From Desulfuromonas sp. DDH964 (GTDB taxonomy: Bacteria; Desulfobacterota; Desulfuromonadia; Desulfuromonadales; DDH964): DNA of 64,000 nucleotides. Under the pieces are notes generated by a model. It was given only the letters and a program-made list of their open reading frames with translations, was not told the DNA's origin and did not search any database. Within the stretch, counting starts at the first letter, position 1; each line of letters opens with the position of its first letter. Both the position numbers and the translations under genes were made by a program. The stretch spans positions 1,798,001 to 1,862,000 of the forward strand of contig NZ_CP015080.1 in the NCBI RefSeq assembly GCF_001611275.1, in the 5' to 3' direction. Below, one piece after another: positions 6,702-17,952 of this stretch.

Positions 6702-8321
6702 ATGACAACCAGCGACCAGCTCCTCAAGCGTATTGAACTGTTAACCCGGATCAGTACCGCTCTGTCCGCCGAGCAGGATACCAACCTGCTGCTGGAGACG
6801 ATTCTGCTTGGCGCCAAGGAGTTGACCCACGCCGACGGTGGCAGCCTTTATATTCTGGAAGGGCGGAACCTGGTTTTCCAGCTGGTTCACACCACCTCGC
6901 TCCGGCTTCACATGGGCGGAAGCAGTGGCGTGCCGGTCAACTTTCCGCCGGTGCCGCTGGAACTCGCCGATGGCAGTCCCAATCTGCGCATGGTCGTCAC
7001 CCGCTCGGTTCTCGAAGACCGCATCATCAATATCCCCGACGCCTACGCCGACCAGGAGTTCGACTTCTCCGGGACCCGGGCCTTCGACGCCCGGACCGGC
7101 TATCACTCGCGGTCGTTGCTGGCGGTGCCGATGAAAGATCACGAGAACCGGATTATCGGCGTTCTCCAGCTGATCAATGCCCAGGACCCGGAAAACGGCG
7201 CTACCACCATTTTCAATGATGCAGACCAGGGGCTGGCCGCGGCTCTCGCCTCCCAGGCGGCGGTAGCGCTCAACCGGCGCCAGCTGATCGATGGCCTGGA
7301 GAATCTGCTCCGCTCCCTGACCCAGCTCATCGCCAATGCCATCGACGACAAGTCGCACCACACCGGCAACCATTGTCGGCGGGTGCCTGCCATTACCATG
7401 GCGCTGGCGCGGGCGGTCAACGCCGATACCGGCCCCATTTTCGGCCCGGTTCGTTTCGACCAGAAGCAGCTCGATGAACTCGAGATTGCTTCTTGGTTGC
7501 ACGATTGCGGCAAAATGACGACGCCGGAGCGGGTGGTCGATAAAAGTACCAAGCTCGAAACCATTTTCGACCGCATTCACCTCGTCGATGCCCGCCTCGA
7601 AATCCTCCGGCTGGAGGCTGAAGTCGCACGGCTCAGCAAGGGAGAGGCGGCGCACCAGACTCCTTCCGCTTCACCCCTGCCGCTGGAGCAGATTGACGCG
7701 ATCCGCAGCTTCCTGCATCGCTGCAATACCGGCGGCGAGTTTCTCTCGGAGAGTGACCGGCATTACCTTGCCGAACTCGGCCGGATCACCCTGCCGAATC
7801 ATGATGCCAGCGCCGCCGCCCCGCTTCTCAATGAGGACGAAATCCGCAACCTGGCGGTGCCACGGGGGACCCTGACCGACGAGGAGCGACAGATCATCAA
7901 CAACCATGTCAATGTCACCTACCGCATGCTGGAAGCGCTCCCCTTCCCGGAACATCTGCAGAATGTGCCGCTGATCGCAGCCGGCCACCATGAGCGGATG
8001 GATGGCAAGGGCTACCCGCAGGGGATTCCCGCCGGGCAGCTCCCGCTGCAGACACGAATCCTGGCGATTGCCGACGTATTCGAGGCCCTGACCGCCAGCG
8101 ACCGCACCTACCGCAAAGCCAATACCCTCTCGCAGGCGTTGACGATCATGGCGCGGATGTGCGCCGAAGGCCACCTCGACCCGCAACTCTTCGACCTTTT
8201 TGTCCGCAGTGAGGCCTACCGGGACTACGCCCGAGCCAATTTCCAGGCGGAGCAGCACGATGCCGTCGATTCTGCCGCCCTGCGCCAGATCTATTCGCCG
8301 GCACCTGTGGAGGGAGCGTGA
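6702..8321 (+). CDS. GAF-HD-GYP c-di-GMP phosphodiesterase
   Basis: The ATG at 6702 follows GGAGGAAG; the 539-residue product has a GAF sensor (about 15-190, ending LASQAAVALNRRQ) and an HD-GYP domain. The latter shows H-x-GNHCRRV, the metal motif WLHDCGK at about 265-271, then HHERMDGKGYP (GYP near 437) and DVFEALTASDRTYR. An insertion of about 110 residues separates the HD motif from LTDEERQIINNHV, longer than in typical HD-GYP proteins. It should degrade c-di-GMP in response to a small ligand or redox cue bound by the GAF domain. It overlaps the next gene by four bases. Confidence 0.92.
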   Translation: MTTSDQLLKRIELLTRISTALSAEQDTNLLLETILLGAKELTHADGGSLYILEGRNLVFQLVHTTSLRLHMGGSSGVPVNFPPVPLELADGSPNLRMVVTRSVLEDRIINIPDAYADQEFDFSGTRAFDARTGYHSRSLLAVPMKDHENRIIGVLQLINAQDPENGATTIFNDADQGLAAALASQAAVALNRRQLIDGLENLLRSLTQLIANAIDDKSHHTGNHCRRVPAITMALARAVNADTGPIFGPVRFDQKQLDELEIASWLHDCGKMTTPERVVDKSTKLETIFDRIHLVDARLEILRLEAEVARLSKGEAAHQTPSASPLPLEQIDAIRSFLHRCNTGGEFLSESDRHYLAELGRITLPNHDASAAAPLLNEDEIRNLAVPRGTLTDEERQIINNHVNVTYRMLEALPFPEHLQNVPLIAAGHHERMDGKGYPQGIPAGQLPLQTRILAIADVFEALTASDRTYRKANTLSQALTIMARMCAEGHLDPQLFDLFVRSEAYRDYARANFQAEQHDAVDSAALRQIYSPAPVEGA

Positions 8322-8842
8322 GCCTCGTTGTCTTCGCCCACGGTAAGGAAAGCGGCCCCTGGGGGACCAAGAGCCTCGCCCTGGCGGCCGTGGCCCGGCG
8401 TCTCGGCTGGCGCTTTCTCAGCCCCGACCTGAGCGGCACCCGGGACGCGGAAGAACGGATCGAACGGTTTCTCGACGCCCTGCCGGCAGACCCCGGCACC
8501 CTGGTCCTGATTGGTTCGAGCATGGGAGGCTACGTCGCGACCTGTGCCTCGGCGCGCCTGCGTCCCGCCGGGTTGCTGCTGCTCGCCCCGGCCTTTTATC
8601 TCCCCGGCTACCGCAACCAGGATCCCTTGCCCTGCGCCGGGCATACAGTGGTGGTGCATGGCCGGGACGATGACCTCGTCCCGCCGGCCCATGCCTGGCG
8701 CTTTGCCGAGCGCCACGGCGCCGAATTCCATCTCCTTCCCGACCAGCATCCCCTCGCCGGTTCGGTCCCGTTCCTGGAAGAGTTACTGGCCCGGCTGCTG
8801 CGGGACCTCACCCCCGGCATCCCCTTTGCCGCCCACCTTTGA
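8318..8842 (+). CDS. Alpha/beta-hydrolase family protein
   Basis: The GTG start at 8318 overlaps the preceding stop (GTGA), indicating translational coupling. The 174-residue product is a compact alpha/beta hydrolase without a lid: an N-terminal VVFAHGKESGPWGTK strand-loop, nucleophile elbow GSSMGG near residue 67, the acid in GRDDDLVPP near 112 and the catalytic histidine in DQHPL near 144. The size resembles YqiA-type esterases. Substrate is unknown; the coupling to the phosphodiesterase gene need not mean a shared pathway. Confidence 0.85.
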   Translation: MSLVVFAHGKESGPWGTKSLALAAVARRLGWRFLSPDLSGTRDAEERIERFLDALPADPGTLVLIGSSMGGYVATCASARLRPAGLLLLAPAFYLPGYRNQDPLPCAGHTVVVHGRDDDLVPPAHAWRFAERHGAEFHLLPDQHPLAGSVPFLEELLARLLRDLTPGIPFAAHL

Positions 8843-8873
8843 CAAGCGCTTCCCCCCCAGGGAAAATCGTTTC

Positions 8874-9473
8874 ATGTCGCATCCAAAAACGGAAATGTTC
8901 GAAATCGTCGATGAGCAGGACCGGGTCATCGGTATCGCCCCGCGCTCCGCGTGCCACGGCAACCCGGCGCTGGTGCATCGGGTCGCCCATGTGCTGGTAT
9001 TCCGCCCGGGAGGAGAGCTGCTGCTGCAGAAAAGGTCACGGCACAAGGATATCCAGCCCGGGAAGTGGGACACCAGCGTCGGGGGGCATCTTGACCCGGG
9101 GGAGGACTACCTGGCCGCGGCGGTCCGGGAAATGCGCGAGGAACTTGGCCTCCGCGATCTCCCCCTGACTTTCCTCTACAGGTCACGCATCCGGAACGAG
9201 ATCGAGTCGGAGAATGTCGCCACCTACCTCGCTCTCCATGCGGGCGCGATCCGGTTTGCAGCGGAGGAGATCGAGGAGGTACGGTTCTGGCGGGGAGCGG
9301 AAATCGATGCGGCGCTCGGCAGCGGCCTTTTCACCCCCAACTTCGAAATGGAGTGGCGGCTGTTTCTGGACTGGTACCGACGGCGGCTGGGGAGAACGCC
9401 AACCGGCATCACCGGCGGCGCGGACTTCGCTGAACTGCTGCGCGAGGTGATCGAGAGCGAAGGAGAACGCTGA
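8874..9473 (+). CDS. Nudix hydrolase
   Basis: The ATG at 8874 begins a 199-residue protein with a complete Nudix box (GGHLDPGEDYLAAAVREM then REELGL, about residues 64-88). The beginning, EIVDEQDRVIGIAPRSACH, and the HRVAHVLVF strand resemble the isopentenyl-diphosphate isomerase-like/YfcD subgroup. It would hydrolyse a nucleoside-diphosphate-linked compound; substrate not predictable. A C-terminal extension of about 40 residues follows the fold. It converges on the histidine kinase gene with only a few bases between the two stops. Confidence 0.9.
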   Translation: MSHPKTEMFEIVDEQDRVIGIAPRSACHGNPALVHRVAHVLVFRPGGELLLQKRSRHKDIQPGKWDTSVGGHLDPGEDYLAAAVREMREELGLRDLPLTFLYRSRIRNEIESENVATYLALHAGAIRFAAEEIEEVRFWRGAEIDAALGSGLFTPNFEMEWRLFLDWYRRRLGRTPTGITGGADFAELLREVIESEGER

Positions 9474-9477
9474 CGGA

Positions 9478-11124
9478 TCAGTCGAGCAGGGGGAGGGTGA
9501 ACACGAACCGGCTCCCACCTGCCGGGCCGAGCGGAGATTCGACCCAGATCCGACCGCCGTGGAGGTGGATGATTTCCTGGCAGATCGCCAGCCCCAGACC
9601 GGTCCCCTTGCGAAACGGGCCCCGGCTTGGCAACTGCTGGAATTTGCCGAACAGCAGTTTCTGCAATTCGACCGGGATCCCTTCGCCGGTATCGGTCACG
9701 CTGACCTGGAGCAAATCACTCTCCGCGCCGCCCGGCAGGCTGGTGGAGACAACGACGCGGCCATCGGCGGGGGTGAACTTGGCTGCATTGCTGAGCAGGT
9801 TGGCAAAAACCCGGACCAGCTGTTTGCCATCGGCGAGGAGGTAGGGGAGCTCTTCGGGAATCTCGAGTTCGACCTGGATCGACTTTTCCGCGAAGAGTGG
9901 ACTGAGGTCGGCGAGAGTTTTTTCCAGCAGTGGCATCAGCTGCAGGGGCGAAGAGTGCAGTTTGAGCTTTCCCGCTTCGAGTTTGGAGAGGTCGAGGATG
10001 TCCTCGATCAGGGCAAGCAGCCGGTCACAACCGCTTTCGACATTGCCGAGTGCGTTTTTCTGCTCGGTATTGATGTCGCCGTATATCCCCTCGGCAAGGA
10101 TATTGGTGAAGCCGCGAATGCTGGTCAGGGGAGCCCGCAGGTCATGGACCAGCATGGAGACGAAATCGGCCTTGACCTGTTCGATCTCGCGGGTCTTGCG
10201 CAGGTAGCCGATGACGATCTGGAGACGGTCGGCGACTATGGTCAGGGAATGGCGGCTGCCATCGGTAAGCTTGACGGCGCCGTCATGAAACAGGGCGAGC
10301 CGGGTCCCCTGGTCGCTGATCGGCAGGGTGTGGAGCAATTGCAGCCCGTCCCCAAGGGGTGAAGTTTCCGGATCGTCCGGCGGTACCAGGATTTCCCGCA
10401 CCTGGGCGGAAGCTTCCTTCCGTTCCGAGGCGGCCCAGGTCTGTTCGCGGATGGCGGCCAGCGCTGCCTCGCCGAGTGGGGCAACCGAGTGGATGGCGAG
10501 TAAATATTTGTCGTCACCGTCGGCGAAAAGCAGACTTGCGGCACTGTGGCGGCAGATCACCGAGAGGAAGCGCAACACCTCACTGACCAGTTGGTCGCCG
10601 TCGTGGGCGAGACCCGTCAGCTTGAGGATCTCGTTGGAAATGGTCGACTCGTAGAGGAGGCGGTCGAGGATTGTCGTTACCCGGGACTGGATATCTTCAC
10701 TGCTCAGATCCCGGGATTTGCTCGGCAGCCGGCGCAGCCCCTGCGGCGCCCGGTGCAGGGCCAACTCGGTAACGGTGTCGAGGATCGGATCGAGGTCGGT
10801 GGTTTTTTCGAGGTAACGGTCGGCGCCGGCCTTTTCCCCCCAGAAACGGTCGTGGCGTTCGCGCAGGTTGGTCAAAAGAATGATCGGGATCGCCGCCGTC
10901 AGGGGGTCGTTCTTCAACAGCCGGCAGAGATGGTATCCATTCAGCTCCGGCATCAGGACATCGGAAAGGATCAGCCCGGGGGGAGAGTGGTAGACCCGGG
11001 TCATCGCCTCGATGCCGTTGCTGGCCGTCTCGACCTGGAACCCGCGATTCTGAAGCGCGTCCCGGAGGATTGCAAGTTGCGTTTCGCTGTCGTCGACAAC
11101 CAGGATTGGCGCGAATCTATTCAA
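9478..11124 (-). CDS. Receiver-histidine kinase hybrid
   Basis: The TTG at 11124 is favoured because GGAGG lies 5 bp upstream; an ATG at 11142 would put that sequence inside the gene. Counting from 11142, the receiver domain is at 12-125 with phosphoacceptor D61 (ILSDVLMP). A GAF-like region occupies about 155-315. The HisKA domain has its histidine at about 333 (LVHDLRAPLTS), and the HATPase has NLLSNAAKF, DTGEGIP and GTGLGL. There is no membrane segment. The N-terminal receiver suggests input from another kinase, and the output partner is not encoded nearby. The gene is transcribed away from glnB. Confidence 0.92.
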   Translation of the reverse strand: MNRFAPILVVDDSETQLAILRDALQNRGFQVETASNGIEAMTRVYHSPPGLILSDVLMPELNGYHLCRLLKNDPLTAAIPIILLTNLRERHDRFWGEKAGADRYLEKTTDLDPILDTVTELALHRAPQGLRRLPSKSRDLSSEDIQSRVTTILDRLLYESTISNEILKLTGLAHDGDQLVSEVLRFLSVICRHSAASLLFADGDDKYLLAIHSVAPLGEAALAAIREQTWAASERKEASAQVREILVPPDDPETSPLGDGLQLLHTLPISDQGTRLALFHDGAVKLTDGSRHSLTIVADRLQIVIGYLRKTREIEQVKADFVSMLVHDLRAPLTSIRGFTNILAEGIYGDINTEQKNALGNVESGCDRLLALIEDILDLSKLEAGKLKLHSSPLQLMPLLEKTLADLSPLFAEKSIQVELEIPEELPYLLADGKQLVRVFANLLSNAAKFTPADGRVVVSTSLPGGAESDLLQVSVTDTGEGIPVELQKLLFGKFQQLPSRGPFRKGTGLGLAICQEIIHLHGGRIWVESPLGPAGGSRFVFTLPLLD

Positions 11125-11437
11125 TGGATCCTCCATTGTCATTGCAGACCCGGTTCACCCGAAAAAGTGGACGCGGGCGAAAACCAACCAAAAAAGCAAG
11201 TCATTGTAAAGACTTCAATAGCGATTAGTCAAGCAACTCGGCGGCCTGGCGGGCGCGGATAATAATTTGGCAATGACCGTGCGCAGGCAGTAGGCGTGCC
11301 CGCTTTTTGGTCAGGCTCTTTCCGCCCTGCTCAAATTATGGGCATCAGGCCTGCCCGGTGGCGGAAACTGGGACGACGATTTGCCGGAACGTGAACAAAT
11401 CCATGTGGTTGCCCATGGCTTGCGGTAATCGCCGTTT

Positions 11438-11453
11438 TGGCAAGCTATTTGCT
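11438..11453 (+). promoter_or_regulatory. Sigma54 promoter (-24/-12) of glnB-glnA
   Basis: TGGCAAGCTATTTGCT keeps the invariant GG and GC with exactly ten bases between and matches the TGGCA...TTGCT consensus almost fully. It lies about 117 bp before the glnB start. Confidence 0.75.
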
Positions 11454-11484
11454 CTTATGCAGTTCCGTTGTGAAAAATTGATAG

Positions 11485-11513
11485 TTGTCCAACACCTGAT
11501 GGGTGGCTATACT
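11485..11513 (+). promoter_or_regulatory. Sigma70-type promoter of glnB
   Basis: TTGTCC and TATACT are separated by 17 bp, 57 bp before the glnB ATG and downstream of the sigma54 element, giving a tandem-promoter arrangement. Confidence 0.5.
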
Positions 11514-11515
11514 GA

Positions 11516-11908
<393 letters not shown>

Positions 11909-11997
11909 TTTTCAGGGGGGCAGACTGTTACTGCCTGGGCGCCCCCGGGGCGGGACGGCCAGGATTTTACTCTTACCCAGCCAAAGGAGAAGGAACC

Positions 11998-13407
11998 ATG
12001 ACCCCCAAGGATGTTGTTGCTTTTGCAAAAGAAAACAATGCCCAGATGATCGACTACAAATTCCTCGATTTCGTCGGGATCTGGCAGCATTTTTCGGTTC
12101 CGGTGACTGAATTCAGCGAAGATACCTTTGAAGAAGGGATCGGCTTTGACGGTTCCTCGATCCGCGGCTGGCAGCCGATCCACAACAGCGACATGCTGCT
12201 GATGCCCGATCCGATGACCGCCAAGATCGACCCCTTTATCGAAGTGACCACCCTCAGCCTGATCTGCGACGTCATCGACCCGATCACCCGCGAAGGTTAC
12301 ACCCGCGACCCCCGCTTCATCGCCAAGAAGGCCGAAGCCTATCTGAAATCGTCCGGCATTGCCGATACCGCCTATTTCGGGCCGGAGCCGGAATTCTTCA
12401 TCTTTGACGACATCCGCTACGGGTCCAGCGCCAACGAGTCCTTCTACAGCATCGATTCGGTCGAGGGGGCCTGGAACACCGGCCGCGAGGAGTATCCCAA
12501 CCTCGGTTACAAGCCGCGCCACAAGGAAGGTTATTTCCCCTGCGCCCCGACCGACTCCCACGTCGACCTGCGCAATGAGATGGTCCAGGTGCTGCAGAGC
12601 GTCGGCATGCGGATCGAAGCTGCCCACCACGAAGTCGCCACCGGCGGTCAGAACGAAATCGACATGCGCTTCGACTCGCTGCTGAAGATGGGCGATACCC
12701 TGCAGTGGTTCAAGTACATCGTCAAGAACGTCGCGGTCCGTAACGGCAAGACCGTCACCTTCATGCCCAAGCCTCTCTATGGCGACAACGGCTCGGGGAT
12801 GCACTGCCACCAGTCTCTCTGGAAGGATGGCACCAACCTCTTCGCCGGGGACGGCTACGGCGGCCTGTCGAAGATGGCCATGTACTACATCGGCGGCATC
12901 ATGAAGCACGCCAAGGCCCTCTGCGCCTTTACCAATCCGAGCGTCAACTCCTACAAGCGCCTGGTCCCCGGCTTCGAAGCCCCGGTCAACCTCGCCTACT
13001 CCAACCGCAACCGCTCCGCCTCGCTGCGGATTCCGGTCACCAGCAACCCGAAATCGAAACGGGTCGAATATCGCACCCCCGATCCGAGCTGCAACGGCTA
13101 CCTCGCCTTCGCCGCCCAGCTGATGGCCGGCCTTGACGGCATCGAGAACAAGATCGATCCGGGTCAGCCCCTCGACAAGGATATCTACGGCCTCTCCCCG
13201 GAGGAGCTCAAGGATGTGCCGAACGTTGCCCGCAGCCTCGAGGACGCCCTCAATCACCTGCGGGAGGACCATGCGTGGCTGCTCAAGGGAGATGTCTTTA
13301 CCGAGGACGTCATCGAGAAGTGGATCGAGTACAAGATGGAAGCGGAGGTCAACCCGAACCGCATGCGCCCGACCCCGACGGAGTTCGCCCTCTACTACGA
13401 TTGCTGA
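11998..13407 (+). CDS. glnA: Type I glutamine synthetase
   Basis: At 469 residues this is a GSI-beta type enzyme making glutamine from glutamate, ammonia and ATP as a dodecamer. Visible motifs are the N-terminal [23 protein letters not shown] beta-grasp region, [17 protein letters not shown] (metal ligands), the [18 protein letters not shown] catalytic block, and [10 protein letters not shown] for ATP binding. The tyrosine in KDIYGL corresponds to the adenylylation site of GlnE-controlled enzymes. AAGGAGAAGG precedes the ATG. The gene ends at a strong terminator at 13424. Confidence 0.98.
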   Translation: MTPKDVVAFAKENNAQMIDYKFLDFVGIWQHFSVPVTEFSEDTFEEGIGFDGSSIRGWQPIHNSDMLLMPDPMTAKIDPFIEVTTLSLICDVIDPITREGYTRDPRFIAKKAEAYLKSSGIADTAYFGPEPEFFIFDDIRYGSSANESFYSIDSVEGAWNTGREEYPNLGYKPRHKEGYFPCAPTDSHVDLRNEMVQVLQSVGMRIEAAHHEVATGGQNEIDMRFDSLLKMGDTLQWFKYIVKNVAVRNGKTVTFMPKPLYGDNGSGMHCHQSLWKDGTNLFAGDGYGGLSKMAMYYIGGIMKHAKALCAFTNPSVNSYKRLVPGFEAPVNLAYSNRNRSASLRIPVTSNPKSKRVEYRTPDPSCNGYLAFAAQLMAGLDGIENKIDPGQPLDKDIYGLSPEELKDVPNVARSLEDALNHLREDHAWLLKGDVFTEDVIEKWIEYKMEAEVNPNRMRPTPTEFALYYDC

Positions 13408-13423
13408 TCAGCACCGCCGACCA

Positions 13424-13461
13424 GCAAAAAAGCCCCCGGAGTCTTCCGGGGGCTTTTTTGC
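13424..13461 (+). terminator. Intrinsic terminator after glnA
   Basis: The A-run-containing arm GCAAAAAAGCCCCCGGA pairs perfectly with TCCGGGGGCTTTTTTGC around a short loop, ending in six T residues. Confidence 0.9.
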
Positions 13462-13479
13462 ATTCATCCCCGCTGCGGG

Positions 13480-13508
13480 TTGACAAGCTCTGACCGGGTG
13501 CTTATGTT
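13480..13508 (+). promoter_or_regulatory. Promoter of htpG
   Basis: TTGACA (13480-13485) and TATGTT (13503-13508) are 17 bp apart, 45 bp before the htpG ATG. It fits sigma70; no clear sigma32 pattern was seen. Confidence 0.6.
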
Positions 13509-13552
13509 GTGACCCGTTCCACCATCTTTTGCCCACAGGAGGGACCAGTCCG

Positions 13553-15451
<1,899 letters not shown>

Positions 15452-15468
15452 TCCGCAAGTACTGGCAG

Positions 15469-15514
15469 AAAACGACAGCAGGGGCCGCATTTGCGGCCCC
15501 TGCTGTCGTTTTTT
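15469..15514. terminator. Bidirectional terminator between htpG and msrAB
   Basis: AAAACGACAGCAGGGGCCGCA (15469-15489) pairs perfectly with 15492-15512, with a two-base loop and a T-run on either strand, between two convergent genes. Confidence 0.88.
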
Positions 15515-15526
15515 CACAACTCTCCC

Positions 15527-16717
15527 CTAGTTGAAGAGCGGCAGATACTCCTCGTATCCTTCCCTGGCCAGATCGGCCGCGGGAATGAAGCGCAGTGCCG
15601 CCGAGTCGATGCAATAGCGCAGACCAGTCGGGGGCGGGCCGTCCTTGAAGACGTGACCGAGGTGGGAGTCGGCGTGCCTGCTGCGTACCTCGACGGTGGT
15701 GCCGAAGATGCCGGGGTGTTTCACCTCCACCACGTTCTGCTGGTTGAGCGGCCGGGTGTAGCTTGGCCAGCCGGTCCCCGAGTCGTACTTGTCGGTAGAA
15801 CTGAAGAGGGGTTCCCCGGAGATGATGTCGACATAGATGCCCGCTGCATGGTTGTCCCAATACGGGTTCTTAAAGGGGGGCTCGGTGCCGTCCTCCCGCG
15901 TCACCTGGTACTGGATCGGGGTCAGCAGCCGGCGCAGAGTGGCGTCGTCGGGGATGGTGTAGGTCCGCTCCTTGTGGACCACCGGCGCCATCCCTTTAGC
16001 GGTCATGCCCGGCTCACCCATCTCCTTGCCGCTCTTCGGTTCCATCTTCATCTCCATCCCGTCCCGGCCGGCGGGAAGTTTGTCGACCTCGGCTTTCCCC
16101 CAGCTCTTTTCCAGAAACTGGTCCCGCCCCGAACCCCAGCGGTAGTAGTGATAGCGAACCGGGTTCTCCTTGTAGTAATTCTGGTGATAGTCTTCGGCCG
16201 GGTAGAAGGGGCCGAGCGGTTCGATGGCGGTGACGATTTTTTTACTGAAAGGACCGGAGACAGCGAGCTGTGCCTTGGAGGCTTCCGCTGCGCGCTGCTG
16301 CTCGGGGTTGGCGTAAAAAATCGCACTGCGGTACTGGGAACCGCGATCGACAAACTGGCCGCCGGCGTCGGTGGGGTCGATATGGCGCCAGAACCAGTCG
16401 AGGAGCTGCGGGTAGGTGATGCGTGTCGGGTCGTAGATCACCTTGACCGCTTCCACATGGCCGGTGCCACCGGCCGAGACCTGTTCGTAGCTCGGGTTGG
16501 CCATCTCCCCGCCGGTATAGCCGGAGATGGCGTCGATCACCCCGGGGAGTTTTTCAAAATCGGACTCGGTACACCAGAAACAGCCGCCGGCAAAGACGGC
16601 GCTGGCGGTCATCGCCGGGCCGGGGGGTGTGCCAGGGGCCGGATCTGCACCCCAGGCGGTCAGGCCGGTTAGCAAGGTTAGGGTCAGGGCTGCCAATGCA
16701 GTTACTATCGTTTTCAT
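15527..16717 (-). CDS. msrAB: Secreted methionine sulfoxide reductase MsrA-MsrB fusion
   Basis: The 396-residue protein starts with a signal peptide (MKTIV then a hydrophobic core to about residue 23), so it works in the periplasm or outside the cell. MsrA (about 38-200) has the catalytic GGCFWC and the EDYHQNYY block; MsrB (about 255-390) has [18 protein letters not shown] and the catalytic [12 protein letters not shown]. The MsrB part lacks the usual paired CxxC zinc cysteines. A linker with five Met residues in a Lys/Gly-rich context (about 220-245) joins the domains. It reduces both Met-S- and Met-R-sulfoxide in oxidised envelope proteins. GGGAGG precedes the start. Confidence 0.95.
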   Translation of the reverse strand: MKTIVTALAALTLTLLTGLTAWGADPAPGTPPGPAMTASAVFAGGCFWCTESDFEKLPGVIDAISGYTGGEMANPSYEQVSAGGTGHVEAVKVIYDPTRITYPQLLDWFWRHIDPTDAGGQFVDRGSQYRSAIFYANPEQQRAAEASKAQLAVSGPFSKKIVTAIEPLGPFYPAEDYHQNYYKENPVRYHYYRWGSGRDQFLEKSWGKAEVDKLPAGRDGMEMKMEPKSGKEMGEPGMTAKGMAPVVHKERTYTIPDDATLRRLLTPIQYQVTREDGTEPPFKNPYWDNHAAGIYVDIISGEPLFSSTDKYDSGTGWPSYTRPLNQQNVVEVKHPGIFGTTVEVRSRHADSHLGHVFKDGPPPTGLRYCIDSAALRFIPAADLAREGYEEYLPLFN

Positions 16718-16956
16718 GAAGACCTCCCGGAACGGGTCCGTTAGGGCACCCGGAAACGTTGGTGAATTTCTGCTCTGTCTTGATAGACAGCATAATGCAT
16801 CTGCGCAATGCCTGCTTAAATGCCGTGTAAAGATTTGATAAAGTTGGCCGGACCCGGCAGCGGCGCAAACCCGGCCATCGACAGTATAATGAACCGATGT
16901 CGTTTCGTGGCGGCGGGAGTGCCGAACGGGGAGCCGGGGGGGCGAAGGAGAATTTC

Positions 16957-17853
16957 ATGATTGTCATCACGGGAGCGACGGGGCATATCGGTAGCCAGGC
17001 GGCCGAGCGCTTGCTCTCCATGGGCAAAAAGGTGCGGGTGATCGGTCGTCGCGCCGAGCGCCTGGAGCCGCTGGTGGCGCGCGGTGCCGAAGCCGGCGTG
17101 GGCGAGCTGGGTGATGGCGTCTTTCTTGCCGATGCCTTTGCCGGCGCCACGGCGCTCTTCGCCATGATCCCGCCGAACCATGGCGCCAAGTCGTTTCGCG
17201 GCTTCCAGAACGAGATCGGTGCGGCCATCGCCGCTGCGATCAGGGGCGCCGGCGTCACCCATGTCGTCAACCTCAGCAGCCAGGGGGCCGAGCTGTCGGC
17301 CGGCAGTGGCCCGATACTCGGACTGCGTGATCAGGAGGAGCGGCTGAACCGCCTGGCGGGGGTAAATATCCTGCACCTGCGGCCAGCCTACTTCATGGAG
17401 AACCTGGAGATGTCCATACCCCTTATTCGCAAAATGGGGATGACCGGTTCGGCGGTTCGCGGTGACCAGCCGATTGCCATGATCGCGACCTGCGATATTG
17501 CCGAACGGGTTGCCGAGCACCTGGCCCGGCGGGATTTCACCGGCAAGGTGGTCGAAGACCTGCTTGGGCCGCGCGATCTGACCTTCCGGGAAGCGACGGC
17601 CATCATCGGCCGTGCGATCGGCAAGCCGGGCCTCAAATACCATCAGTTCAACTATACCGAGGCCGAGCTGGGAATGTTGGCGATGGGGATGGGACGGGAC
17701 GCCGCGCGCCTCTTCATCGAAATGAGCCGGGCCCTTAACGAGGGGAAATTTGCCGTTGGCCGGCCGCGAACCGACCGCAACACGACCGGGACCACCCTGG
17801 AGATGTTTGCGGAAGATTTTGCCCGGACCTTTGCCGCTGCTCGGGAATCATAG
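16957..17853 (+). CDS. NmrA-like NAD(P)-binding protein
   Basis: The ATG at 16957 follows GAAGGAG. The 298-residue product has an N-terminal Rossmann fold (ITGATGHIGSQAAERLL) and lacks the YxxxK catalytic pair of classical dehydrogenases, as in the NmrA/atypical SDR group. GRRAERLEPLVARGAE and the VVNLSSQGAEL region match this group, as does the C-terminal TFREATAIIGRAIGKP segment. Such proteins act as NAD(P) redox sensors or quinone-reductase-like enzymes. No partner is apparent in the neighbours. A TATAAT at 16885-16890 may be its -10 element. Confidence 0.85.
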   Translation: MIVITGATGHIGSQAAERLLSMGKKVRVIGRRAERLEPLVARGAEAGVGELGDGVFLADAFAGATALFAMIPPNHGAKSFRGFQNEIGAAIAAAIRGAGVTHVVNLSSQGAELSAGSGPILGLRDQEERLNRLAGVNILHLRPAYFMENLEMSIPLIRKMGMTGSAVRGDQPIAMIATCDIAERVAEHLARRDFTGKVVEDLLGPRDLTFREATAIIGRAIGKPGLKYHQFNYTEAELGMLAMGMGRDAARLFIEMSRALNEGKFAVGRPRTDRNTTGTTLEMFAEDFARTFAAARES

Positions 17854-17879
17854 GGTGGCCTCGACCTAAAAGCAGAGAC

Positions 17880-17931
17880 GCAACAAAAAGACCCGGGGCC
17901 GGCAGAAGCTGGCCCCGGGTCTTTTTGTTGC
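17880..17931. terminator. Bidirectional terminator between nmrA-like gene and thrC
   Basis: A 21-bp perfect stem (GCAACAAAAAGACCCGGGGCC and its complement) with a small inner hairpin separates convergent genes and has T-runs in both directions. Confidence 0.88.
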
Positions 17932-17952
17932 GGCGGGTAGCGGCGAGGCTCG

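Noticed and set aside
13480..13508. Sigma32 heat-shock promoter for htpG
   Set aside because: The spacing and hexamers fit sigma70 better; no CTTGAA...CCCCAT pattern was found.
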